A DNA stretch of 64,000 nucleotides from Dehalococcoidia bacterium (GCA_003104995.1 PQAO01000035.1:1-64000), one strand, 5' to 3'; counted from the stretch's first letter, positions 32,142 to 41,119 are shown. The notes: generated by a model not told the origin, from the sequence alone. A program made the numbers and translations.

Positions 32142-33146
32142 GTGACGGCCTGGCTCCTGAAGGGGCCGGTGCGCGCCACGAGCTGGCTTGCTGCCTGGGT
32201 CGATTATGGCTTTGCCATCGCCCTGGTTGCCGGCCGGCTGCTTCGCATTCCCGTGCGCGCCGCTGAGTCCGAGTTCGAGCCCGCCTCCCTGCGTCTCGCA
32301 TCCGAAAGCTTCGAAGGCCACGCACCCGAGCAGTTCGGCCGCCCGCGCTGGAGCGAACCGCGGACCCCCTCGCAGCCCTGGTTTGTCCGCCCCGCGGAGA
32401 TCGTCATGCTCTCGATCTCCTTTTTCCTGGCGGCCCACCTCCTCTCTGGCGGCACCGCCTCCGTGTCGGCGCCACAGATCAACCCGCTCTCGATGCTCTC
32501 GACCACCGCCAGCGCGGGGCAGGTTTCCGCACTGCTTGTTCCATCAGCCAGGAGTGGGGCCCCGGCTGCGACCATGACTGTCACCGTGGACTCCGCGGTC
32601 GAAGCCGCTCCCGCGGAAGTCGCCGTGGACCAGCCTGGCGCTGAAGCCGCCGATCCCGTGCCCGCGGCGGCGCCCGATTCAGGTCCCTCGGCGGCGAGCG
32701 TTCCCAGCGAGGCGATCCCCGCTCCCGCCGAATCTGTCTCCGAGATCGAGCCCGCTCCCGCTCCAGCCGTGGAAGCAGCCCCTGCCCCTGCTCCGGCCGC
32801 CGTTGCCGTGCAGCCACCGCCGGCCGCTGCCACCGGCGTGCTCTCCTTCAGCGAAGTTAAGGCCGCGGCCGCCGCCGCCGGTTGGCCCGCGGATCGCCTC
32901 GACGAGGTGTCCCGCGTCGCCTGGTGCGAAAGCCGCCTCCGCCCCGACGCCGTGGGCTATGGCACGTACGGTCTCATGCAACTCATCCCCTACTGGTTCG
33001 AAGCCACTGGCACGGACTTCGCCCTCTGGTCCGACCCGGTGACGAACCTGCGCGTCGCTCTCTTCGCGTTCGCCGCCGATATCGAAAACGGCACGACGCA
33101 CTGGGGCGCCTGGTCCTGCAAGCCCGAGCAAATAACCCTCCCGTAA
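32142..33146 (+). CDS. Membrane-anchored SLT-type lytic transglycosylase-like protein
   Basis: A 334-residue protein. It has an N-terminal amphipathic/membrane part (about 1-25), a second hydrophobic helix (IVMLSISFFLAAHLLSGG, about 85-105), a long Ala/Pro/Val/Glu-rich linker (about 145-230), and a C-terminal transglycosylase-like domain. The domain opens FSEVKAAAAAAGWPADRLDE, then VAWCESRLRPDAVGYGTYGL and MQLIP, placing the likely catalytic Glu in CES. It would cleave peptidoglycan outside the membrane. GTG 32142 is chosen because GAGGAG lies 8 nt upstream; a TTG 84 bases earlier would lie inside the structured leader. Confidence 0.85.
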   Translation: MTAWLLKGPVRATSWLAAWVDYGFAIALVAGRLLRIPVRAAESEFEPASLRLASESFEGHAPEQFGRPRWSEPRTPSQPWFVRPAEIVMLSISFFLAAHLLSGGTASVSAPQINPLSMLSTTASAGQVSALLVPSARSGAPAATMTVTVDSAVEAAPAEVAVDQPGAEAADPVPAAAPDSGPSAASVPSEAIPAPAESVSEIEPAPAPAVEAAPAPAPAAVAVQPPPAAATGVLSFSEVKAAAAAAGWPADRLDEVSRVAWCESRLRPDAVGYGTYGLMQLIPYWFEATGTDFALWSDPVTNLRVALFAFAADIENGTTHWGAWSCKPEQITLP

Positions 33147-33158
33147 GCGCCCGGCCGC

Positions 33159-34130
33159 CTACGGAACCGGCACCCCCGGGAAGAGTGCCATGAAGACCGC
33201 CCGCGCCAACCGCTCGCCCGCCGCGGGCGTCAGGTGCACGCCGTCATCCGCCCGCATCACTTGCGGTTCGCCATCCGGCCCCGGGAGATGTGTTGCATAG
33301 CCGCCCGCCGCGTCGGCGGTCAGCCCGTAGGCATCCACGTAGGTCACCCACGGCCGGCTCGCCGCCTCTTCCTCAAAAATCCGGTTCACTACCGGTACCG
33401 AAACCGCGAGGTCGTCGCGGCCCATGATCGGTTGTCCCACCCAGGCGACCCTGCGGCCCGGCGCGTCCAATTGGTCCATCACCGCGCCAACCTTCGCGCG
33501 GTAGGCCTCGGGATTGGCGGCCGCACCGTTCGCGTCGTTCGCGCCCAGCATGAACACCACCACCGCCGGGTTGTAAAGCGCCATCTCCGAGGCCAGGTTG
33601 GCTGGCCAGTCGTGCAGGCTCGGGTTCAGTAGCCCGGAGGAAACCACGTACGACGGCGCGATCACCGCCGCCCCGCCCGCCCGCTCCACCATCGCCAGAA
33701 ACGCCGCCGACATGTAGTACGAGGTCGAATCGCCGTTCGACCAGGCGGTGATGCCCGCGAGCACGCCGGGCATGGCCGGCGCGGGGTCATCCTGCGGTGG
33801 AGGTGTTGGCGCGACTGGCAGGCTTGCGGGCCCGGGCGCTTCTCCGGAAAGGGCGGCCGCCTGAGATACAGGCTCGTTCGTCGGCGTGGGGTCCAGCGGC
33901 GCGGGTGTCGGCGCGGATGGGAGCGCCACCAGTAGCACCTCGGGCGTCCGTGCGGGCAGGAGCTGCACCCGCGCGAGGGCTTCGCCTGTCTGACGATCCT
34001 GCGACCAGATGCCCGCCGCGCTTCCCCCGATGAAGGCGGCCACAGCCAGCACCGCTGGCAGCAAAAGACGCGGCGACCCTGGTCGCTCTGGACCGGGTTC
34101 CGGCGCCCGGGTGAAGTCGATCTCGTCCAC
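33159..34130 (-). CDS. Membrane-anchored SGNH hydrolase
   Basis: A 323-residue protein with a single N-terminal membrane helix (LLLPAVLAVAAFIGGSAAGI, about 22-41), a Pro/Ala-rich linker (about 70-125), then an SGNH/GDSL-like esterase domain (DUF459-like). The Ser block is NGDSTSYYMS, the Asn block MLGANDANG and the Asp-His block DDGVHLTPAAGERLA. This group is associated with O-acetyl or acyl transfer on cell-wall glycans. It runs convergently to the transglycosylase gene, 12 bases apart, so both wall-related genes share one end region. Confidence 0.87.
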   Translation of the reverse strand: MDEIDFTRAPEPGPERPGSPRLLLPAVLAVAAFIGGSAAGIWSQDRQTGEALARVQLLPARTPEVLLVALPSAPTPAPLDPTPTNEPVSQAAALSGEAPGPASLPVAPTPPPQDDPAPAMPGVLAGITAWSNGDSTSYYMSAAFLAMVERAGGAAVIAPSYVVSSGLLNPSLHDWPANLASEMALYNPAVVVFMLGANDANGAAANPEAYRAKVGAVMDQLDAPGRRVAWVGQPIMGRDDLAVSVPVVNRIFEEEAASRPWVTYVDAYGLTADAAGGYATHLPGPDGEPQVMRADDGVHLTPAAGERLARAVFMALFPGVPVP

Positions 34131-34185
34131 GCAACTTCAATCGTAGGGGAAACATCTGCGCGAATTGTGAAGTCTCCGCGCGCCT

Positions 34186-34881
34186 TTACGTGCCGGTCAC
34201 ATCCGGCTGCCGGTCTTCGCCTCCAGCCGAGGGCGGGCTCCGCCTGCCGCGCAGGGGGAGGGCGATGAGCAACAGCCCCGCAGTGAGCAGCAGAACCCCG
34301 GCGACCATCAACGCCACGCCAAACCCCCGGACATAGGGCAGTTTCACCGCCAGGTTCGCTTCCACCGTGACCCCCGCCGAACCGTCCGCGTTCATGATGA
34401 CGAAAGCGTGCGACCCCGAACGTACCTGCCAGTCCAGCTCCTGCTCTCCTCGTCCCGATGCACTCGCAACCCAATCCACCGCCTCCGCGGGGCTCCCGGG
34501 CACGCGTCCCCCTGGCACGATGTCCCCCTCGTACGCCAGCGGGTCGAACTCGATTTCGCGCACCACTTCGTATGGGCTGCCGCGCAAATACGCTTCGACT
34601 GCCTCGGCGCTGGCAATGCCGATGAACACCTCGCCCCCATCGGACCGGGCCGCCCGGATGCGCACGCGGACCTTGCCCTCGCGGAAGCCGGGGTCGTCGC
34701 TCCGGTCTTCGATTTCGCTCGTCTGCGCCACGATGGCAGCCGCCGTCGTCGTCAGTTCGCCGGGCCCGCTGCTGATGTACCCGTCGGAATCGACCACCCG
34801 GAACGTGCCGAAGCCGCTGACGGCGCAGCCGAAGCCGAGCAGCATCGAGAGCGCGCCGAGGATGACCAGAAATACCCGCAC
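34186..34881 (-). CDS. Membrane protein of unknown function
   Basis: A 231-residue protein with an N-terminal hydrophobic segment (LVILGALSMLLGFGCAVSGF) and a second near the C-terminus (GFGVALMVAGVLLLTAGLLL), leaving about 165 residues outside. The external domain (KVRVRIRAARSDGGEVFIGI, then SGSHAFVIMNADGSAGVTVE) resembles a family seen in actinobacteria that has no assigned role. The ATG begins the hydrophobic stretch directly. It lies 55 bases upstream of the SGNH hydrolase gene on the same strand, so they may be co-transcribed. Confidence 0.75.
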   Translation of the reverse strand: MRVFLVILGALSMLLGFGCAVSGFGTFRVVDSDGYISSGPGELTTTAAAIVAQTSEIEDRSDDPGFREGKVRVRIRAARSDGGEVFIGIASAEAVEAYLRGSPYEVVREIEFDPLAYEGDIVPGGRVPGSPAEAVDWVASASGRGEQELDWQVRSGSHAFVIMNADGSAGVTVEANLAVKLPYVRGFGVALMVAGVLLLTAGLLLIALPLRGRRSPPSAGGEDRQPDVTGT

Positions 34882-35014
34882 GCCACCATACTGGCGCTAG
34901 TTGCCACATCGTGCACCTGCGGGGGTCTCTCCCGGCGGACACGGCCCGCCCCACCCTGTCACACTGGTGGTCGATGGGGCCGGCCTGATGCCGGATCCAG
35001 CCAGGGAGGACGGG

Positions 35015-36559
35015 GTGAACAAGCGCCGCAAAACGAAGCCCAGGCGCGACGAGCGTGGCCCCGAGCCCGTGATGTCGCGGAAGGAGTTCGATGCGCTCGT
35101 CCCGCAGTTGCGCACCGAACTGCTCGACCTGCAACGGGCGCTCCGTGATGCCGGGAAACCAGTGGTGGTGGTCATCGGCGGAGCGGATGCGGTGAAGTCC
35201 GACACCCTCAACGCCCTCAACGGCTGGCTCGATCCCCGTGGTACCGATGTCAACGCCTTCGGGGGCACGTTCCGGGCCGACCCGGCCCGCCCGCGGTTCG
35301 CGCCCTACTGGGATGCGCTTCCCCGCCAGGGCCGTATCGGGCTCTTTTGCGGCTCGTGGTACACGCCACTCGTCCAGCACCGCCTCGAACGACAGATCTC
35401 CCGCAAGAAATTCCTGGTGTCGCTCGAACGGATCGCCTTCTTCGAACGCATGCTCGCCGAATCGGGCGTGCTCATCCTCAAGTTCTGGCTGGGGCTTGAC
35501 CGGCAGGCGCAGAAGGCCCGCCTCAAGGCGCTCTCCCGCGACCGCCAGCGCAGCTGGAAGGTGAACGACGACGACTGGAAGCGCCTCGACCTCTACGACC
35601 GATATCCCGGAATTATCGGCGACATCATGGTGCATACCGATTCACCGGCGGCTCCGTGGACGATCGTCGATGGCCGCGATGACCGCTATCGCCACTACAC
35701 CACGGGCAGGCTCCTGGCCGATATGGTGAGCACCCGCCTCAATGGCGGTGCACCGTACTCACCTCCGGCCCCTGTCGAGCTTCCACAGGCTGACGACCAC
35801 CTGGGGGCGGTCGACCTCACCCGGATGCTGGACGGCCAGGAATACGTGCAACGGCTCGCCCTCGGACAGGCGCGGCTGCGGGAGCTATCGACGGCCGCGT
35901 TCCTGCGCGGCATCCCCACAGTGCTCGCGTTCGAAGGATGGGACGCCGCCGGTAAGGGAAGCACCATCCGCCGGATTGTTGAGGCGATGGATGCGCGCTC
36001 GGTCCGCGTCATCCCGGTGGGCGCGCCGACGGAGGATGAGCGCCAATACCACTACCTCTGGCGCTTCTGGCGCCACGTCCCCCGGGCAGGCCACACCACC
36101 ATCTTCGACCGGTCGTGGTACGGCCGCGTGCTCGTCGAACGGGTCGAGGGTTTCGCCACCGACCGGGAGTGGCAGCGCGCCTACCAGGAGATCAACGACT
36201 TCGAGCTGAACCTTGCCTCCGATGGCGTGGTCATCGCCAAGTTCTGGCTCCACATGAGCCCCGAAGAGCAGCTGCGCCGCTTCGAAGACCGCCAGAACAC
36301 CAGCTACAAGGCGCACAAAATCACCGAAGAGGACTGGCGAAACCGCGCCCAGTGGGACGCCTACTACGCCGCCGTCAACGACATGCTTGCCCACACCGAC
36401 CGCGCGCCCGCGGCCCCGTGGTTCGTCATCCCCTCGGAAGACAAGCGTTACGCTCGCGTGAAGGCGATAGAGACCATCTGCGACCAGCTCGAGCGTGCGC
36501 TCGGAAAGGGCCAGGACACCGGCGCCGTCCCGCCGGTTCAGCTCCCCGGGGCACGGTAG
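35015..36559 (+). CDS. pap: Polyphosphate:AMP phosphotransferase (two-domain PPK2)
   Basis: A 514-residue protein with two tandem PPK2 domains. The second (about 265-500) is complete: Walker A FEGWDAAGKGSTIRR, lid-area WRFWRHVPRAGHTTIFDRSW, then YGRVLVERVEGF. The first (about 15-240) has lost the P-loop (VIGGADAVKSD) but keeps the fold (LKFWLGLDRQAQKARLKALS), as in other PAP enzymes. The reaction makes ADP from AMP using polyphosphate. GTG 35015 follows AGGGAGGA by about 5 nt and starts NKRRKTKPRR; ATG 34988 is an alternative. It is divergent from the membrane protein gene. Confidence 0.92.
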   Translation: MNKRRKTKPRRDERGPEPVMSRKEFDALVPQLRTELLDLQRALRDAGKPVVVVIGGADAVKSDTLNALNGWLDPRGTDVNAFGGTFRADPARPRFAPYWDALPRQGRIGLFCGSWYTPLVQHRLERQISRKKFLVSLERIAFFERMLAESGVLILKFWLGLDRQAQKARLKALSRDRQRSWKVNDDDWKRLDLYDRYPGIIGDIMVHTDSPAAPWTIVDGRDDRYRHYTTGRLLADMVSTRLNGGAPYSPPAPVELPQADDHLGAVDLTRMLDGQEYVQRLALGQARLRELSTAAFLRGIPTVLAFEGWDAAGKGSTIRRIVEAMDARSVRVIPVGAPTEDERQYHYLWRFWRHVPRAGHTTIFDRSWYGRVLVERVEGFATDREWQRAYQEINDFELNLASDGVVIAKFWLHMSPEEQLRRFEDRQNTSYKAHKITEEDWRNRAQWDAYYAAVNDMLAHTDRAPAAPWFVIPSEDKRYARVKAIETICDQLERALGKGQDTGAVPPVQLPGAR

Positions 36560-36731
36560 CGCAGCAGCACGCCCGCCCCACCGAGCGACTCCAGCCCTCG
36601 CGGCCCGCAAGCGGCCGGAGTGAGGACGGCCCCGGCCGTCGCCGCGATGATCAACACCATCTCGAATTCGGTGGCCACGCTCGACTCGCCGGCCTCCCTT
36701 CCATGAGGCACACGCCCCCACGCCGATGCCC

Positions 36732-36737
36732 TACACT
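36732..36737 (+). promoter_or_regulatory. -10 element before the MBL hydrolase gene
   Basis: TACACT lies 30 bases before the ATG at 36768. No -35 hexamer is convincing. The rest of the 208-base gap (36560-36767) holds nothing else recognisable. Confidence 0.35.
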
Positions 36738-36767
36738 CCCCCGCACCACCAATCCGGAGCCCGCTGC

Positions 36768-37706
36768 ATGTCGAGCCAGGCCGTCCCCGCCCACGCCGAG
36801 ATACCACCGCCACGCATCGAAGAGGTCTCCCCCGGCATCTACGCCTACATCCAGCTGGATGGCAGCTGGTTCCTCAACAACGCCGGCGCCATCGTCGGCA
36901 GCCGCTCCGCCACCGTCGTCGATACCACCGGCACCGAAAAGCGCGCCCGCGCCTTCCACGCTGCCATCCGCGAGGTGACGCCCCACCCGGTCAGCGCCCT
37001 CATCAACACCCACAGCCACGGCGACCACACCCACGGCAACTTCATGTTCGCCCCCGCAAGCGCCATCATCGCGAGCGAACGCTGCCGCCGCGAGATCATC
37101 GCCGGCGGTCACGCCTCCTACGCCCTCTTCCCCATGGTCGACTTCGGCGACTGCCCCATCACGCCCCCGACCGTCACCTTCGACGACCGCCTTTCGGTCT
37201 ACGTCGACGACCTGGAGGTGGAGCTCATCTACGTCGGCCCCGCGCACACCACCAGCGACATCGTCGCCTGGATCCCCGAGCGAAAGCTGCTCTTCTCCGG
37301 CGACGTGATCTTTAACGGCGGTACGCCCTTCGCGCTGGGAGGCTCGGTCGCCGGGTGGCTCACCGCGCTCGACCGTATCGAAGCGCTCGGCGCCGAGGCG
37401 ATTGTCCCCGGCCACGGCGAGGTCTGCGGGCCCGAGGTCATCGGCGAGGTGCGCAGCTACCTGCGCTGGGTGCAGCAATCCGCCCGCGCCGGCTTCGAAA
37501 AGGGCACGCCCCCGCTCGACCTGGCCGCCGCCCTCGACCTCGGGAAGTTCGCGGAGTGGCACGACCGCGAGCGCCTCGTCCCGAACATCCACCGCGTCTA
37601 CTCGGAACTGCGGGGCGAACCGCTCGGCATCCCCCTCGACTACCGCCAGCTCTTCGCCGAGATGCTCATCTACAACGGCAACCAGCCGCTCCGGTGCCTG
37701 GCGTAG
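36768..37706 (+). CDS. MBL-fold metallo-hydrolase
   Basis: A 312-residue metallo-beta-lactamase-fold hydrolase. The dinuclear site motif is NTHSHGDHTHGN (about 85-96), with further ligands in GPAHTTSD (His), LLFSGDVIF (Asp) and IVPGHGEVCG (His). The domain is followed by a helical tail (about 230-312). The fold covers lactonases, glyoxalases and alkylsulfatases; no substrate can be assigned. ATG 36768 is chosen because the in-frame ATG at 36726 would precede the likely -10 element. It runs convergently into the Gfo/Idh/MocA gene, 6 bases apart. Confidence 0.87.
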   Translation: MSSQAVPAHAEIPPPRIEEVSPGIYAYIQLDGSWFLNNAGAIVGSRSATVVDTTGTEKRARAFHAAIREVTPHPVSALINTHSHGDHTHGNFMFAPASAIIASERCRREIIAGGHASYALFPMVDFGDCPITPPTVTFDDRLSVYVDDLEVELIYVGPAHTTSDIVAWIPERKLLFSGDVIFNGGTPFALGGSVAGWLTALDRIEALGAEAIVPGHGEVCGPEVIGEVRSYLRWVQQSARAGFEKGTPPLDLAAALDLGKFAEWHDRERLVPNIHRVYSELRGEPLGIPLDYRQLFAEMLIYNGNQPLRCLA

Positions 37707-37712
37707 AGGACC

Positions 37713-38735
37713 TTAGATCCCCAGCTTCTGCCCCGCCTTCCAGCTCTCGTACGCCCGGTCGATCACCCGCATGTAGCGCACCCCGTCCTCGAAGGTCGTC
37801 AGCCGCACCGGCGCGCCCGTCGTCACCGAGGCCACGAAATCCTCCTCAACGCGCCAGCCCCGGTCGGTCCCCGCGTCCGGCTCGATGGCAACCGCTGCCT
37901 TCCCGTGCTCGATCAGTTCCGCCGTGTCGCCCATCTTCCAGCGCAGCGTCGCCTTCGAACCGAACACTGCGATGCCGTTGCCCTCGGCCGATGCCGCCAT
38001 CGAGCTGAAGTGGTAGGTGATCCGCGCGCCGTTCGCCAGCCTCCCGGTTGCCACGTAGATGTCCGGCACCGTGACCTTACCCGGCCGGCCCGTCTCGGTG
38101 TCCGGGCGCTCGGGGATCACGACATCTCCGGCCGCCTGGATGTCGGTGTGGTCGCCGAGCCAGCGATGGATGACCTCCACGAAGATCCCGAACATCATCA
38201 CGTTCTTGCCCGAGTAGTCGGCCCGCTGGCGCCAGTGCAGCGGCGTCGCCGGGTCCAGCCCCGAGGCGTTCAGCACGTTCACGTTGACTTCGTAGATCGT
38301 CCCGAGCGCGCCCTCGCGGATGAGCCGCGTAATCGCCGGCCCGAGCTTGAAGTCGAACGGCGCCGGGACCAGCTGCGCCACCAGCCCCGGGTTGCGCTCG
38401 CTCGCGGCCAGCATGTCCTGGGCCTGCTCCAGGTCCATCGCCATGCGCGCCTCGCAGAGCACGTGCTTCCCCGCTTCGAGTGCCATGATGGTGAAGTCGC
38501 GGTGCATGTACGGCCATGTGCCAATGCACACCGCGTCAATTTCCGGGTCCGCGCAGAGCGCCTCCGCCGAGTCGAACACCCGCGGGATGCCGAACTCGCC
38601 GGCGACCCGCTGCGAACTCTCCCGGCTGCGGTTCGCTACCCCGGTGATCTCGACCCCAGGCTGCTTGCGGAGTCCGGGAATGTGCATCTGGCGCGTGTTC
38701 GCGCCCGCGCCAATGAGGCCGATACGAAGGGGCAT
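37713..38735 (-). CDS. Gfo/Idh/MocA-family oxidoreductase
   Basis: A 340-residue NAD(P)-dependent dehydrogenase. RIGLIGAGANTRQMHIPGLR is the Rossmann start, and the cofactor and catalytic-loop motif is GKHVLCEARMAMDLEQAQDM, where EKP is replaced by EAR, so the usual Lys is missing. The C-terminal domain (about 130-340) is beta-sheet rich. Substrates in this family are sugars, inositols and related compounds; the lost Lys makes the activity uncertain. The ATG opens MPLRIGLIG directly. Confidence 0.88.
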   Translation of the reverse strand: MPLRIGLIGAGANTRQMHIPGLRKQPGVEITGVANRSRESSQRVAGEFGIPRVFDSAEALCADPEIDAVCIGTWPYMHRDFTIMALEAGKHVLCEARMAMDLEQAQDMLAASERNPGLVAQLVPAPFDFKLGPAITRLIREGALGTIYEVNVNVLNASGLDPATPLHWRQRADYSGKNVMMFGIFVEVIHRWLGDHTDIQAAGDVVIPERPDTETGRPGKVTVPDIYVATGRLANGARITYHFSSMAASAEGNGIAVFGSKATLRWKMGDTAELIEHGKAAVAIEPDAGTDRGWRVEEDFVASVTTGAPVRLTTFEDGVRYMRVIDRAYESWKAGQKLGI

Positions 38736-38911
38736 GGTGGTCCTCGCTCCTGAGATGGAGCCAAGGCTACGCGATTCGCCCACCGTGTTCGAGACCCCTC
38801 GATCCCCGGTCTCCTACCCTCTCACCGCGCCCCGATCGATTGCCTGTGGCCGCCGGTCGCGATACGCTCTCCATTCGACACTCACATTCCACGTCCGGGT
38901 TAGAGATACAC

Positions 38912-39178
38912 ATGGCTCACCATAAGTCCGCTATCAAGCGGTGGCACCAGTCCCTTCGCGAGCGCGAGCGTAACCGCGCCCGCCGCACGCTCGCCCGCAG
39001 CTCCGTCCGCCGGGTGCGCGAAGCGGTCGTCTCCGGCGATGCCGAGGCCATCAAGACCGCCCTCGATAGCGCCTACTCCGCCCTCGATCGTGCCGCCAAG
39101 CAGGGCGCCATCCACACCGGCAAGGCCGACCGCCTCAAGCGCCGCCTGGCCGCCCACGCCAGCACCCCCGCGGCCTAG
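38912..39178 (+). CDS. rpsT: 30S ribosomal protein S20 (bS20)
   Basis: An 88-residue basic protein that binds 16S rRNA. MAHHKSAIKRWHQSLRERER and RRTLARSSVRRVREAV correspond to the conserved N-terminus, and the GAIHTGKADRLKRRLAAH helix matches the C-terminal half. It is a single gene with its own terminator, as usual for rpsT. TACGCT at about 38864 could serve as a -10, giving a leader of roughly 35-40 bases. Confidence 0.95.
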   Translation: MAHHKSAIKRWHQSLRERERNRARRTLARSSVRRVREAVVSGDAEAIKTALDSAYSALDRAAKQGAIHTGKADRLKRRLAAHASTPAA

Positions 39179-39204
39179 TTTCGAAACCCCGGATGTGATT
39201 GCGG

Positions 39205-39233
39205 AACGCCCATCGGTAACGGTGGGCGTTTTC
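39205..39233 (+). terminator. Rho-independent terminator of rpsT
   Basis: An 11-base stem (AACGCCCATCG / CGGTGGGCGTT, one G-U) is followed by TTTTC. It lies 27 bases past the rpsT stop. Confidence 0.85.
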
Positions 39234-39282
39234 GGTTGCCTCCCGATGGCGCGTTCACCTGCCCCGGCCGACAATGCCCGCC

Positions 39283-40008
39283 ATGAGCGATACGCCACGT
39301 CCCCGGGTCGATGTCGTCATCCCCGTCTACAACGAAGTGAAGGTGCTCGAACAGAGCGCCATGACCACCCTCGCGCTCTTCGACCAGAACCAGCAATACG
39401 ATTGGCGGCTCGTGATCGCCGACAACGGCTCGAACGACGGGACTCCGGAACTCGCCCGCAGCCTCGAAGCGCGCCACCCCCGGGTGAAGGCGCTGGTCCT
39501 CGAAGTGAAGGGCCGCGGGCTCGCCCTCCGCGAGGCCTGGCTCTCCAGCGACGCCGATATCGTCTCCTACATGGATGTCGACCTCAGCACCGATCTCAAC
39601 CACCTGCCGGAGCTGATCGCCATGGTCGCCGAACAGGGCTGCGATGTGGCCATCGGCTCCCGCCTGGCGAAAGGCTCGAAGACCGACCGCCAGCTCAAGC
39701 GCGAGATCACCAGCCGCGGCTACGTGGCGCTCATTCGCATGACCTTCCCCCGCCTCCGGATCACCGATGCCCAGTGCGGCTTCAAGGCACTCAACCGCAA
39801 GGCCGTCCAGGCCATCGTCCCCCACATCGAGAACCGGATGTGGTTCTTCGATACCGAAATGCTCATCCTCGCCCACCAGGCAAAGCTCACGATCTGCGAA
39901 CTCCCGGTCCGCTGGGTCGAGGACACCGATACGAAGGTGAAGATCGTCAGTACGGCCATCGAAGACATCCGCGGGCTGGCGCGGATGCGCTTCCGCCGCC
40001 GCCGATAG
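39283..40008 (+). CDS. Family 2 glycosyltransferase (dolichol-phosphate mannosyltransferase-like)
   Basis: A 241-residue GT-A fold enzyme. VDVVIPVYNEVKVLEQ is the N-terminal nucleotide-binding strand, DNGSNDGTPELA follows, and the metal-binding DxD is YMDVDLSTD. The acceptor-side residues AQCGFKALNRKAV and FFDTEMLILAHQ are typical of polyprenyl-phosphate sugar transferases. It has no membrane segment, so it acts at the cytoplasmic face. The ATG at 39283 follows GACAAT (39270-39275) by 7 nt, suggesting leaderless transcription; the upstream ATG at 39274 overlaps the -10 and is less likely. Confidence 0.88.
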   Translation: MSDTPRPRVDVVIPVYNEVKVLEQSAMTTLALFDQNQQYDWRLVIADNGSNDGTPELARSLEARHPRVKALVLEVKGRGLALREAWLSSDADIVSYMDVDLSTDLNHLPELIAMVAEQGCDVAIGSRLAKGSKTDRQLKREITSRGYVALIRMTFPRLRITDAQCGFKALNRKAVQAIVPHIENRMWFFDTEMLILAHQAKLTICELPVRWVEDTDTKVKIVSTAIEDIRGLARMRFRRRR

Positions 40009-40099
40009 CGCCGATAAACCCTTCGAATGGATGGGATCGGGTTCGAATCGGCGCGCCCCCGCTGAGTCGGTCAGCCGGTTAACAGCACCACCGTCAGGT

Positions 40100-40128
40100 T
40101 TGATCGCGGGTGGGGCCGATGGTATAAC
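40100..40128 (+). promoter_or_regulatory. Promoter of the cytochrome bc operon
   Basis: TTGATC (-35, 40100-40105), a 17-base spacer, and TATAAC (-10, 40123-40128). It is the best two-part promoter in the window. The predicted start near 40135 precedes the first gene by about 23 bases. Confidence 0.7.
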
Positions 40129-40157
40129 ACGCCTTGCTACGAGATTCACAAAGTCCG

Positions 40158-40328
40158 ATGGCACCGGGGCTCCATGCCCACGGAAACGAAGAGGGGGAGG
40201 CCGGCAGGTTGGAATTCGCTAATCTTCCGCACGACTTTGCCGAGACGCTTGAACTTGTCTTTGTCAGCATCACCATAGTCGCGACCCTGGCCCTGATTGT
40301 GCTGTTTGGCCAGTGGTGGCAGAGGTAG
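40158..40328 (+). CDS. Small single-helix membrane protein, first gene of the bc operon
   Basis: A 56-residue protein opening MAPGLHAHGNEEGEAGRLEF, then an acidic stretch FANLPHDFAETLELVF, followed by one membrane helix (VFVSITIVATLALIVLFGQW) and a short WWQR end. The start is ATG 40158 (TTG 40134 would add 8 residues). It ends 8 bases before cytochrome b6 and shares its promoter, so it is probably a structural or assembly subunit of the complex. It resembles no known small subunit (such as PetG/L/M/N) beyond being a single helix. It is not annotated from any family I know. Confidence 0.6.
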   Translation: MAPGLHAHGNEEGEAGRLEFANLPHDFAETLELVFVSITIVATLALIVLFGQWWQR

Positions 40329-40336
40329 TTTGACCC

Positions 40337-41089
40337 ATGGCCGTCGAAGCTCCGGCAAAACCGACACTCGCGGACAAGATCTACGACAAGATGTTCCACA
40401 ACTACGTGTGGAAGTCGATCTTCCGCACCGGTTACCCGAACACGCCCCGTAACCAGATGCTCGTGGTTGCGACGAACGTGTTCCTCCACCTCCACCCCAC
40501 CCGCATCCACCGGACTCACGTCAAGGTCACCCATACCTACTGCCTCGGCGGGCTCTCCTTCTTCATGTTCCTGGGCCTTACCGTCACCGGCATCTTGCTG
40601 ATGTTCTACTACGTGCCCAGCGTCGAACGTGCCTATCTCGACATGCAGAATATCACCACGACCGTCCAGTTCGGCCAGTTGATGCGAAACATGCACCGCT
40701 GGATGGCCCACGCAATGGTCATCCTCGTCTTCTTGCACATGATGCGCGTGTTCTACACGGGCGCCTACAAGCCGCCGCGCGAATTCAACTGGGTCGTCGG
40801 CGTCATCCTCCTGGTGCTGACCTTCCTCCTCAGCTTTACCGGCTACCTCCTCCCGTGGGACCAGCTGGCGTTCTGGGCCATCACGGTGGGCTCGAACATC
40901 GCCGGTTCGGCGCCCGTCCTCGGCCCCAAGACCCGGTTCTGGATGCTCGGTGGGTTCGAAGTCGGCCCCGAATCGCTCATCCGCTTCTACACGCTCCACG
41001 TCATCGGCCTGCCACTGCTGGCCGCTATCTTCATGGCCGTCCACTTCTGGCGTATTCGCCGTGATGGTGGCCTGGCCCGGCCCCTCTAG
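40337..41089 (+). CDS. petB: Cytochrome b6-like subunit
   Basis: A 250-residue cytochrome b N-terminal half. The first heme-ligand pair is His-x13-His in [18 protein letters not shown]; the second is His-x14-His in [18 protein letters not shown], the spacing of the b6f type. Cys69 in [15 protein letters not shown] aligns with Cys35 of cytochrome b6, which binds heme c(i) covalently. Four membrane helices can be traced. The protein is split from the C-terminal half, which follows 30 bases later. It lies second in the operon after a 56-residue membrane protein. Confidence 0.95.
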   Translation: MAVEAPAKPTLADKIYDKMFHNYVWKSIFRTGYPNTPRNQMLVVATNVFLHLHPTRIHRTHVKVTHTYCLGGLSFFMFLGLTVTGILLMFYYVPSVERAYLDMQNITTTVQFGQLMRNMHRWMAHAMVILVFLHMMRVFYTGAYKPPREFNWVVGVILLVLTFLLSFTGYLLPWDQLAFWAITVGSNIAGSAPVLGPKTRFWMLGGFEVGPESLIRFYTLHVIGLPLLAAIFMAVHFWRIRRDGGLARPL

Positions 41090-41119
41090 GCCTCGAACTT
41101 CACGCAGGACAGAGACAGC

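Noticed and set aside
36538-36680. Small minus-strand membrane-like ORF after pap
   Set aside because: About 47 residues, no good ribosome site, overlaps the certain pap end by about 20 bases; not convincing.
40040-40070. tRNA-like T-loop GGGTTCGAATC
   Set aside because: The flanking bases do not form a T-stem and no acceptor or anticodon arm is found within 70 bases upstream.
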